From assembly GCA_946616385.1 (NCBI GenBank), contig CAMOIZ010000027.1, forward strand, positions 1 through 12,311: DNA of 12,311 bases. Direction: 5' to 3'. Numbering within the stretch: the stretch's first letter is position 1; each line of letters starts with the position of its first letter. A program made the translations under genes and the position numbers. Positions 6,637 through 12,311 of this stretch are shown here, one piece after another. Origin of the DNA: an uncultured Bacteroidales bacterium. GTDB taxonomy: Bacteria; Bacteroidota; Bacteroidia; Bacteroidales; UBA932. The notes beneath the pieces were generated by a model. That model had not been told where the DNA came from, ran no database searches, and saw only the letters and a program-made list of their open reading frames with translations.

Positions 6637-7484
6637 TGGCGCTGATTTCCATAGAAGAACTCGAAAGTCTGACCCCGGTATTTCGCGGCAGGGCCGGGAA
6701 TGCCTTTGCTCGCTGGCTGCTGAAGGCCCTTAAAATTCAGAAAGTCAGCGATATATACGATACGCTCACGATCCATTCCGGGCCGGAGTTCGCCCGTGCG
6801 GTGAACGAAGCCGCAGGCCTGAAATACACCATGAACGGACTCTCGCGGGAAGATGCCCTCGGGTATTTCCGCAACATCCTGCCTAAAGGGCCGTTCATCA
6901 CCATCAGCAACCATCCTATCGGCAGCCTGGACGGCACCATCCTGATAGATTTCTTCGGGCATCTGAGGGAGGATTACAAATATATGGTGAACGAGATTCT
7001 CTGGCGGCTGGAGCCGCTGAGGTCCAACCTGATACGAGTGACGCCCAAAGGCAATATCCTTGCGGCTCCCACCGCCCAGAGCATAGCCGGAGTGCGTGCG
7101 GCGCGCGAACACCTCGATGCCGGCGGAGTTCTGGGGCTCTTCCCCTCCGGGGCTGTATCGGACCTGAAACCCGGCAGACGGCCGGATGGGGAGCCGCGCG
7201 TCCGTGACCGGGAGTGGCAGATGAGCATCATCCGCTTCATCGCGAAGGCCGGAGTGCCCGTGCTGCCGGTGCGTTTCCTGGACGGGAACTCGCGCTTCTA
7301 CTATTCCCTCGGCCTTATAGACTGGAGGGTGCGCCTGCTGCGCCTTCCTTCCGAAATGCTGAACAAGGCGGGCAAGACCATACGCCTTGCCGTCGGCCCT
7401 GTAATCAGCCCCGAAAAAATAGCGGAGGCCGCAAACCTGCAGGACCTCCGCAAATTCCTTCGCGCCAGCGTGTATTCACTGTAA
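6636..7484 (+). CDS. PlsC-like lysophospholipid acyltransferase family protein
   Basis: This 282-residue protein belongs to the glycerolipid/lysophospholipid acyltransferase superfamily, in the branch often labelled putative hemolysin. The active site motif is NHPIGSLDG (92-100), with His93 and Asp99; the five-residue spacing between them matches that branch rather than the classic HX4D of PlsC. The second block is GLFPSGAVSD (167-176), where PlsC has FPEGTR; a further block, AGVPVLPVRF, lies at 205-214. There is no obvious membrane helix, so it is probably a peripheral inner membrane enzyme that acylates a lipid or lipid precursor. It overlaps the phosphatidyltransferase gene by one base (TGATG) and ends one base from the convergent COG0523 gene. 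The family is well supported; the acyl acceptor is unknown. A role in aminolipid synthesis (GlsA-like) is possible but unproven. Confidence 0.85.
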   Translation: MALISIEELESLTPVFRGRAGNAFARWLLKALKIQKVSDIYDTLTIHSGPEFARAVNEAAGLKYTMNGLSREDALGYFRNILPKGPFITISNHPIGSLDGTILIDFFGHLREDYKYMVNEILWRLEPLRSNLIRVTPKGNILAAPTAQSIAGVRAAREHLDAGGVLGLFPSGAVSDLKPGRRPDGEPRVRDREWQMSIIRFIAKAGVPVLPVRFLDGNSRFYYSLGLIDWRVRLLRLPSEMLNKAGKTIRLAVGPVISPEKIAEAANLQDLRKFLRASVYSL

Positions 7485-7485
7485 T

Positions 7486-8676
7486 TTATTCCGCCAGACA
7501 GGAATCCATTATTTCCTTGATGGCCGCCTTGTCGAGATTCTGGCCAATGAATACTATCTTCTGCATGCGGTCGCCGTAAGCGGGGTCCCAGTCGCGTCGC
7601 AGCGCCTCATCGGTTTCCAGCAGCCTGTTCAACTGGTCCTTGGGCATCGCGGCGTACCACAGGCCCGCTTCGCGGAGGCTCTTCTGAACCCCGGCCTGCT
7701 CAAACAGATAGCACTTGTCGATATCGCTGGTGAAGTAGCAGAGCCCCTTGGCGCGGATGATATTCCTGGGCCACAGGCGCCCGACGGCATAGTCGAACTT
7801 GTTCAGGTCCAGCGCCGGACGTGCACAGTACACATAAGTGCCAATGTTGTATTCCTCGACTTCGCCGCCATCGTGATGATGATGGTGATGATGTTCATGT
7901 CCGTCGTCTTCGTCGTCTTCGTCGTCTTCGTCGTGATGATGGCCTTCGACTTCCGCGATCCATGCGGCCGATGTGGCGACCTTCTCGAAATCGAAGCGGC
8001 CGGTATTGATCAGTTTGTCCAGATCCACGTCGCCATAATCGCACTCGATGATTTCCACGCCGGGATTCAGGGCCTTCACAATCTGCTTCACGCGCTCAAG
8101 TTCCTCGGGCTTGACCTCCGACGCCTTGTTCAGAAGCACTATGTTGCAGAACTCTATCTGTTCGATTACCAGACGTTCAAGATCTTCCTCGCCTATGTCT
8201 TCTTTCTTCAGAGCATCGCCGCAGGCGAACTCGCTCTGCATGCGCAGTGCATCCACCACGGTGACTATGCAGTCCAGCTTGGGATTGATGAGCTGCTTCG
8301 GCCCCAGCTGCGGCACGGAGCAGATGGTCTGGGCGATGGGGCCAGGTTCGCAGATGCCGCTGGCTTCGATCACGATGTAGTCGAACTTGTCCATGCGGCA
8401 AAGCTCGGACAGCTGGGCCACGAGGTCCATCTTGAGCGTGCAGCAGATGCAGCCGTTCTGCAGGGCCACGAGCGAATCGTCGGTGCTGCCCACTATGCCT
8501 CCCTTTTCGATCAGGGTGGCGTCGATATTCACTTCGCCGATATCGTTCACTATCACGGCGAACTTGATTCCTTTCTTGTTGGTGAGGATGCGGTTCAGAA
8601 GTGTCGTCTTGCCGCTTCCTAAGTAGCCGGTCACAAGAAGGACCGGAATCTGTTTTTCTTCCAAATTAATTGTCAT
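7486..8676 (-). CDS. COG0523 (CobW/Zng1-type) metal-chaperone GTPase with His/Asp-rich loop
   Basis: COG0523 proteins are GTPases that insert or shuttle metals such as zinc or cobalt. This 396-residue member has Walker A GYLGSGKT (17-24), the metal-binding CxCC motif as GCICC (Cys76, Cys78, Cys79), an IVIEASG Walker B-type block (101-107) and the family C-terminal domain (about 275-395). Between the domains lies a metal-binding loop, residues 246-269, with eleven His and many Asp/Glu. The guanine-specificity motif reads NKAS (183-186) where NKxD is usual. The frame is open up to 8826, but that extension overlaps the end of the GH109 gene; the ATG at 8676 puts the Walker motif at the normal position. 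It follows GH109 by 16 nt with no visible promoter, so it is probably the last gene of that operon. The metal and client are unknown. Confidence 0.92.
   Translation of the reverse strand: MTINLEEKQIPVLLVTGYLGSGKTTLLNRILTNKKGIKFAVIVNDIGEVNIDATLIEKGGIVGSTDDSLVALQNGCICCTLKMDLVAQLSELCRMDKFDYIVIEASGICEPGPIAQTICSVPQLGPKQLINPKLDCIVTVVDALRMQSEFACGDALKKEDIGEEDLERLVIEQIEFCNIVLLNKASEVKPEELERVKQIVKALNPGVEIIECDYGDVDLDKLINTGRFDFEKVATSAAWIAEVEGHHHDEDDEDDEDDGHEHHHHHHHDGGEVEEYNIGTYVYCARPALDLNKFDYAVGRLWPRNIIRAKGLCYFTSDIDKCYLFEQAGVQKSLREAGLWYAAMPKDQLNRLLETDEALRRDWDPAYGDRMQKIVFIGQNLDKAAIKEIMDSCLAE
7906..7932 (-). repeat. In-frame 9-bp tandem repeat (three copies) coding Asp-Glu-Asp
   Basis: The unit GACGAAGAC occurs three times in a row on the minus strand and codes residues 249-257 of the COG0523 GTPase. 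It is flanked by runs of His codons. The identical codons suggest growth by replication slippage; unit changes would keep the frame and alter only the length of the metal-binding loop. Confidence 0.85.
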
Positions 8677-8692
8677 TTTGTCGTAGCGCAGT

Positions 8693-10066
8693 CTATTCTG
8701 CGAATGCATGATTATATCCGCAAACTTTGTTCCAAGCTCCGCGGGTGAAATCGGGGATTTCGACAGGGGCGTTGCCATTTGCGATGGAAATCGCTCCCAG
8801 TTCACCCAGGCAGCACCACTCGGCAAGGTCGTAGACGTCCATGTCGAGAGGCAGGCCGTGAGTCAGACAGTACACCAGACGGTAGTCCATGATGAAGTCC
8901 ATTCCTCCGTGTCCGCCGACCTCCTTGGCCATAGCCTCGAGTTCAGGGGTGAGGATGGGACTGCGATACTTTTCGGTCAGGGCCTTCATGACTTCGGGAG
9001 TCACAGGGCGGTGGGAGTTGAGATTCTCATGGTCGGGCGCACCTTCCTGACGGTCCGGACGCAGACTGTACTGCTGAACGGGATACTTGGCAGCATATCC
9101 TTCCGTGCCAACGACCTGATACATACGGTTGTAGGGGCGCGGAGTCATCACGTCGTGCTCAATCAGGATGGTATTTCCCTTCTCGGTCGATATCATGGTC
9201 ATCGTCTCGTCTCCGTTCTGGAATTCCTCGGGATCGTGCCCGCGATCTTTCCATAGTTTCTTGCCCACTACAGAACGGGTTTCCATCGCGACAAGAGTCT
9301 TCATGCGGTCGCCGCGGTGGATATTCATGACCTGGCAGACAGGGCCGAGGCCGTGCGTGGGATAAATATCCCCCTTGTGCTCCGCATTGAAGTCGAGACG
9401 CCAGGAATGCCAGTACTCGTCCCAAAACTCGTCGAGGCTGTGGTGGTATGCACCTTCGGTGTGGACGACCTCGCCGAACAACCCCTTCTGGGCCATGTTC
9501 AAGGTCGTGAGTTCGAAGAAATCATAGACGCAGTTCTCCAGCATCATGCAATGCAGACGCTTGCTTTCCGCCATGTTGATAAGGGCCCAGATTTCGTCGA
9601 GGGATGTAGCCGCAGGCACCTCTATGGCCACATGTTTGCCATGCTCCATGGCGTAAAGGGCCATCGGAGCATGAGTTTTCCAGTCGGTAGCAATGTACAC
9701 GAGGTTGATGTCCGGCCTCTCGCAAAGCTGTTTCCAGACATCTTCGCTGCCGCTGTATCCTGCAGGTTCCGGACGTCCGTGACGTGCGGCAATCTCCTTG
9801 CATTTGGCAACGTTTTTTTCTTCAACGTCGCAGAGGGCCACGATTCTGGTCTGAGGAAGATAGCAGAAACGTTCCACGGCACCCGGGCCGCGCATTCCGA
9901 GGCCGATGAAACCGACGCGCACCGTATCGATGGGATCAAGGGCAAGCCCGACAACGTCCTGCTGACCGGCTGGACGGGCTGGAGTCTCAACATGAATCAG
10001 ATGGTTCTTGGGAGCGCATGCCGCTATTGACAGTACGGCAAATAGAATGATGGCTGTTTTTTTCAT
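8693..10066 (-). CDS. GH109-family glycosidase lipoprotein (Gfo/Idh/MocA fold)
   Basis: GH109 enzymes use bound NAD+ in an oxidation-elimination-reduction mechanism to release GalNAc and related sugars. The 457-residue protein is a lipoprotein precursor: a hydrophobic signal ends in lipobox IAAC with Cys17, so the mature protein is anchored in the outer or inner membrane. The Rossmann fold motif GFIGLGMRGPG spans 52-62 and the EVPAA block 149-153. The substrate side has ENCVYDFFE (177-185), GAYHHSLDEFWDEYW (205-219) and the conserved YPTHGLGP (235-242) with His238, which favour GH109 over generic oxidoreductases. Length is typical. Its ATG overlaps the stop of the NagX-like gene (TAATG), so it is translated from the same message. 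No sugar-binding SusD or SusC neighbours are present. Substrate specificity is inferred from the family. Confidence 0.9.
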   Translation of the reverse strand: MKKTAIILFAVLSIAACAPKNHLIHVETPARPAGQQDVVGLALDPIDTVRVGFIGLGMRGPGAVERFCYLPQTRIVALCDVEEKNVAKCKEIAARHGRPEPAGYSGSEDVWKQLCERPDINLVYIATDWKTHAPMALYAMEHGKHVAIEVPAATSLDEIWALINMAESKRLHCMMLENCVYDFFELTTLNMAQKGLFGEVVHTEGAYHHSLDEFWDEYWHSWRLDFNAEHKGDIYPTHGLGPVCQVMNIHRGDRMKTLVAMETRSVVGKKLWKDRGHDPEEFQNGDETMTMISTEKGNTILIEHDVMTPRPYNRMYQVVGTEGYAAKYPVQQYSLRPDRQEGAPDHENLNSHRPVTPEVMKALTEKYRSPILTPELEAMAKEVGGHGGMDFIMDYRLVYCLTHGLPLDMDVYDLAEWCCLGELGAISIANGNAPVEIPDFTRGAWNKVCGYNHAFAE

Positions 10067-11154
10067 TATACTTTCAAATAAACTTTCTTTTTATGCAAAA
10101 ACCAGAGGAAGAGCCAGCAAACTGCCACATAGCCCACGGCAAGAATCACTTTCGCCACAGGTTCCGGGCACAGGCCAGCAAGACCTCCGAAGAAAAAGCG
10201 GTTGACCGAAGAGAAAGGAATGATCCTCTGCGCAAAATAAATGGTGATGGAATTCAGGCCTATTATCTGGAAGAAGGGAGTCCATCCGGTCCATCCTTTT
10301 ACGTCGATTATCCAGTAGAATACCGCGAACATCGCGACGGAATAAGCCCCTGCTACTAGCACGAACGAACTGGTCCAGAGTTTCTTGTTGATGGGAAACC
10401 AGTTGTTCCACAAAAGCCCGAGGCCGAGCATTACCGCCGCGGCGCACAACATTTTGAGAGTTTTGTGACTCACGTCCGGCTTGCGCACGAAATCGCCAGT
10501 GAACTGGCCAAGCATGGCTGTCACTATGGCAGGGAGTGTCGACAAGATTCCTTCCGGATCGAAAACACCCTGTTTAAGAAGATGTGACGGCATTATCATA
10601 CGGTCGACATATCCTACTATATTCCCCTCCAGGCTCAGCGCGGAGGCCCCGGCGGCATCCGGCGCAGGAATCATCAGCAGCAGATTGTAAGCCACCAATA
10701 TCGCGACAGCTATGATGATTCTGCCCAGCCGGCTGCAATACATGTAGATGAGCGCGGCGAACATCCATGCCAGGCCTATTCTTGCCAGCACGCTGGGGAT
10801 GCGCACATTGGCGAGATCAAGATCCAGCACATGATTATACACGAGACCGAGAAGGACCAGGATGAGTCCCCTGCTGAACACCCTCTTGAGGAGAGCCGGT
10901 CTGCCATCCTCCGTGCAGCGCTTGGCAGCGGAGAAGGGGAAAGTCATTCCGGAAATGAAAAGGAAGAGAGGAAAGATGGTGTCGTGATGTGCAAATCCGT
11001 TCCAGTCTACATGCCGCATCTGTTGGGCGATGAAACTGTCCGCTCCCCCAGGAAACAGCCCGCAAACAGCCGTGACAAGCCCTGCAAAGCCCATGATGAA
11101 CATCATATCGAACCCTCTCAGGGTATCGATAGACAGTAAACGCTGCTTGTTCAT
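10066..11154 (-). CDS. NagX/HGSNAT-like multi-pass membrane acyltransferase (DUF5009/COG4299 type)
   Basis: This 362-residue protein has about ten hydrophobic helices. It starts with the family pattern RLLSIDTLRGFDM (5-17), followed by HVDWNGFAHHDTIFPLFLF (48-66). That second block aligns with the human lysosomal heparan-glucosaminide N-acetyltransferase region HATWNGLTVADLVFP, whose His is the acetyl-carrying residue, so His48 is the likely catalytic residue here. The family is thought to move acetyl groups across a membrane onto amino sugars; bacterial members such as NagX occur in N-acetylglucosamine loci. It overlaps the upstream sugar kinase by 4 nt (ATGA) and the downstream GH109 gene by 1 nt, placing it in a sugar operon. 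The acceptor and the direction of transfer are inferences. Confidence 0.85.
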   Translation of the reverse strand: MNKQRLLSIDTLRGFDMMFIMGFAGLVTAVCGLFPGGADSFIAQQMRHVDWNGFAHHDTIFPLFLFISGMTFPFSAAKRCTEDGRPALLKRVFSRGLILVLLGLVYNHVLDLDLANVRIPSVLARIGLAWMFAALIYMYCSRLGRIIIAVAILVAYNLLLMIPAPDAAGASALSLEGNIVGYVDRMIMPSHLLKQGVFDPEGILSTLPAIVTAMLGQFTGDFVRKPDVSHKTLKMLCAAAVMLGLGLLWNNWFPINKKLWTSSFVLVAGAYSVAMFAVFYWIIDVKGWTGWTPFFQIIGLNSITIYFAQRIIPFSSVNRFFFGGLAGLCPEPVAKVILAVGYVAVCWLFLWFLHKKKVYLKV

Positions 11155-12095
11155 GATTGATATCCGCTATCGAGAGTATTGACAAATCCGGGATCCACGT
11201 AATTGTAGAGGCTCGCGCAGACATCGGCGGAGAAGCGCATGGCGGTTTCCACCATGGAAGCCCAGCGCTCCACCGACAGACGCTGCAGGTCTTCGTTTAC
11301 GAAACCGTTACGCACTATCGAATATATTATGCCTGCATTGAAGTTGTCGCCCGCCCCTATGGTCGACACTATAGAACCCGCAGGAGCTACGGGGAAGGAA
11401 GCGCGGATTCCGGGAGAGAACACCTCGGCATCCTCTGCTCCGCGCGTGCAGATGAAATTGGCACAGAGGGGAGCGATCTTCTCCTCGTAGACCTTCGCGG
11501 CATCGGATGTGCCGTAAAGGGATTCAATGTCCTCGGAGGATCCGCGGACTATGCTGGCGAGGGCGATGTTTTCTTCTACCGTGGCGGCGCTGACAGGATG
11601 GTTCTTGCGGAAGTTGATATCGTAGTAGATCGTTGCACCGGCCTCCTTCGCCTTCCGGATGAATGCCTTTGTCTGCGGACCGGTGGCCTCGCTGACAGCG
11701 AAGAATGAGCCGAAGATGGCGATATCCGAAGGGCCTACGGGCGTATCCGGGATTCGGAAACGAGGGATGTCCTTGTCGCGGAAAAATTCGTAGCGGGCAT
11801 TGTTCCGCTCGTCCAGGAGGGCCAGGGAAAGCGTACTCTGCCCTCCGGAGCGTTGGATACCTTCGATTCCCACATTGTTGGCCCGCATGAAGTCTGTAAC
11901 CAGGTCGGCGACGTAGTCGTCGCCCACCTGCGATTCCATAAGCAGCCGAACCTCCGGAAACTGAACCCCTACCGTGCGTCCAAGGGAAATCATGGAGTTG
12001 AATACCGACCCTCCGGGAACCGCCGCCTGCGGCTGATTCTGTCTGAATACAATATCCAGAACCGTTTCTCCTATTCCGATTATTTTCCTTGCCAT
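11151..12095 (-). CDS. PfkB-family carbohydrate kinase
   Basis: This 314-residue soluble kinase phosphorylates a sugar or related alcohol with ATP. The N-terminal substrate region has GETVLDIVF (9-17) and VPGGSVFNSMISLG (26-39). The ribokinase-family C-terminal signature is intact as IGAGDNFNAG (246-255), with Asp250 as catalytic base and the anion hole formed by GAGD. An NFRKNHP block lies at 161-167 and a GSSEDIE block, with the Mg-associated Glu, at 185-191. Length is normal. It resembles the fructokinase-like proteins annotated in Bacteroidales, but the substrate is not readable from sequence. As first gene of an operon with a NagX-like acetyltransferase and a GH109 glycosidase, an amino-sugar or hexose substrate is reasonable. 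A promoter-like sequence lies just upstream. Confidence 0.93.
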   Translation of the reverse strand: MARKIIGIGETVLDIVFRQNQPQAAVPGGSVFNSMISLGRTVGVQFPEVRLLMESQVGDDYVADLVTDFMRANNVGIEGIQRSGGQSTLSLALLDERNNARYEFFRDKDIPRFRIPDTPVGPSDIAIFGSFFAVSEATGPQTKAFIRKAKEAGATIYYDINFRKNHPVSAATVEENIALASIVRGSSEDIESLYGTSDAAKVYEEKIAPLCANFICTRGAEDAEVFSPGIRASFPVAPAGSIVSTIGAGDNFNAGIIYSIVRNGFVNEDLQRLSVERWASMVETAMRFSADVCASLYNYVDPGFVNTLDSGYQS

Positions 12096-12118
12096 CGCCG
12101 GTAAATGTTTGGTTTCAT

Positions 12119-12148
12119 CAAATTTCGGAATTTTTTCTGAATTACAAA
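12119..12148 (-). promoter_or_regulatory. Probable promoter of the PfkB/NagX-like/GH109/COG0523 operon
   Basis: On the minus strand TTTG (12148-12145) is followed after 18 bases by GAAATTTG (12126-12119), one mismatch from TAnnTTTG and spaced slightly under the usual 19-21. The start codon lies 23 bases beyond. It overlaps the region upstream of the opposite promoter. Confidence 0.5.
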
Positions 12149-12151
12149 TGT

Positions 12152-12159
12152 TATCTTTG
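12152..12159 (+). promoter_or_regulatory. Promoter -7 element of the EamA-family gene
   Basis: TATCTTTG is an exact TAnnTTTG match, 25 bases before the preferred TTG start. No clear -33 TTTG is seen 19-21 bases upstream. Confidence 0.6.
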
Positions 12160-12168
12160 CGCCCAATT

Positions 12169-12186
12169 CAAACAAAGCTTGGTTTT
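12169..12186. repeat. Imperfect inverted repeat at the EamA-gene start
   Basis: The 18 bases CAAACAAAGCTTGGTTTT form two nine-base arms that match at seven of nine positions around AAGCTT. They lie between the predicted transcription start and the TTG start codon. This could be a repressor site or chance; nothing else supports it. Confidence 0.25.
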
Positions 12187-12311
12187 GGCACAAAATATAG
12201 ACAAAAACCGCAGGCGTATTATCGGGATCCTCGCCGGTTTCGTAGCCGGTGTTTCATACGGGACCAATCCGCTTTTCGCGAAACCTCTTCTGGACAGCGG
12301 AGTTCCGGTTC
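12185..12311 (+). CDS. EamA-family (DMT superfamily) transporter, N-terminal part only
   Basis: About 42 codons are visible before the window ends. The product begins with a short basic tail (AQNIDKNRRR), followed by a first membrane helix, IIGILAGFVAGVSYGTNPLF, and then AKPLLDSGVPV. The SYGTNPLF pattern after a Gly-rich helix is typical of Bacteroidales EamA/RhaT-like drug/metabolite transporters, which have ten helices. There is no ATG in frame between the promoter and the conserved region; TTG at 12185 or TTG at 12179 must serve as start. 12185 is preferred because it gives the shorter, more usual N-tail. The gene is divergent from the sugar kinase operon and shares its intergenic region. 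The substrate is unknown. Confidence 0.75.
   Translation, partial: MAQNIDKNRRRIIGILAGFVAGVSYGTNPLFAKPLLDSGVPV

Noticed and set aside
7870..7941. Possible CRISPR-like or regulatory repeat array in the GAT/GTC-rich tract
   Set aside because: The short repeats are codons for His, Asp and Glu in frame within the COG0523 metal loop; there are no spacers or palindromic repeats.
8677..8826. N-terminal extension of the COG0523 gene by 50 codons to an ATG at 8826
   Set aside because: It overlaps the 3' end of the GH109 gene, adds residues absent from the family and moves the Walker A motif away from its usual position near the N-terminus.
9317..10030. Open frame on the plus strand (about 237 codons) opposite the GH109 gene
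   Set aside because: The minus strand carries conserved Rossmann and GH109 motifs throughout; the plus frame has no family features.

Overview
The window reads like chromosomal DNA of a Bacteroidota bacterium, most likely an uncultured Bacteroidales gut-type lineage with moderately high GC. The evidence is the TAnnTTTG-type -7 promoter element seen before several genes, the absence of Shine-Dalgarno sequences, a FeoA-FeoB fusion, a GH109 lipoprotein, an ECF sigma factor followed by its membrane partner, and a TPR plus EnvC-like gene pair. The species cannot be named from the sequence alone. There are no RNA genes, insertion sequences, CRISPR arrays or phage genes, and no gene-free stretch over 300 bases.

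The layout is six alternating transcription units. (1) 1-900, minus: an ECF sigma factor and the start of a single-pass membrane protein, probably its anti-sigma factor, cut by the window edge. (2) 973-3482, plus: an exported TPR protein and an EnvC-like protein with a degenerate LytM domain, overlapping by 4 nt. (3) 3475-5835, minus: a FeoA-FeoB ferrous iron transporter. (4) 5926-7484, plus: a CDP-alcohol phosphatidyltransferase and a PlsC-like acyltransferase, overlapping by 1 nt, both suited to membrane lipid synthesis. (5) 7486-12095, minus: a PfkB-type sugar kinase, a NagX/HGSNAT-like membrane acetyltransferase, a GH109 glycosidase lipoprotein and a COG0523 (CobW/Zng1-type) GTPase. The first three overlap by 4 and 1 nt, and the GTPase follows after 16 nt. 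(6) 12185 to the right edge, plus: the start of an EamA/DMT transporter.

The units meet head to head in three short promoter regions (901-972, 5836-5925, 12096-12184) and tail to tail at two junctions with no spare sequence (an 8-bp gene overlap at 3475-3482 and a single base at 7485).

Most of the genes belong to known families. The most interesting points are the kinase/acetyltransferase/GH109/metal-GTPase operon, which looks like a small amino-sugar handling unit with no obvious dedicated importer; the EnvC-like protein that has lost nearly all catalytic LytM residues beside a TPR partner; the nearly symmetric divergent promoter between the sigma factor and that pair; and the two convergent junctions that leave no room for terminators. 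No wholly new system is evident.
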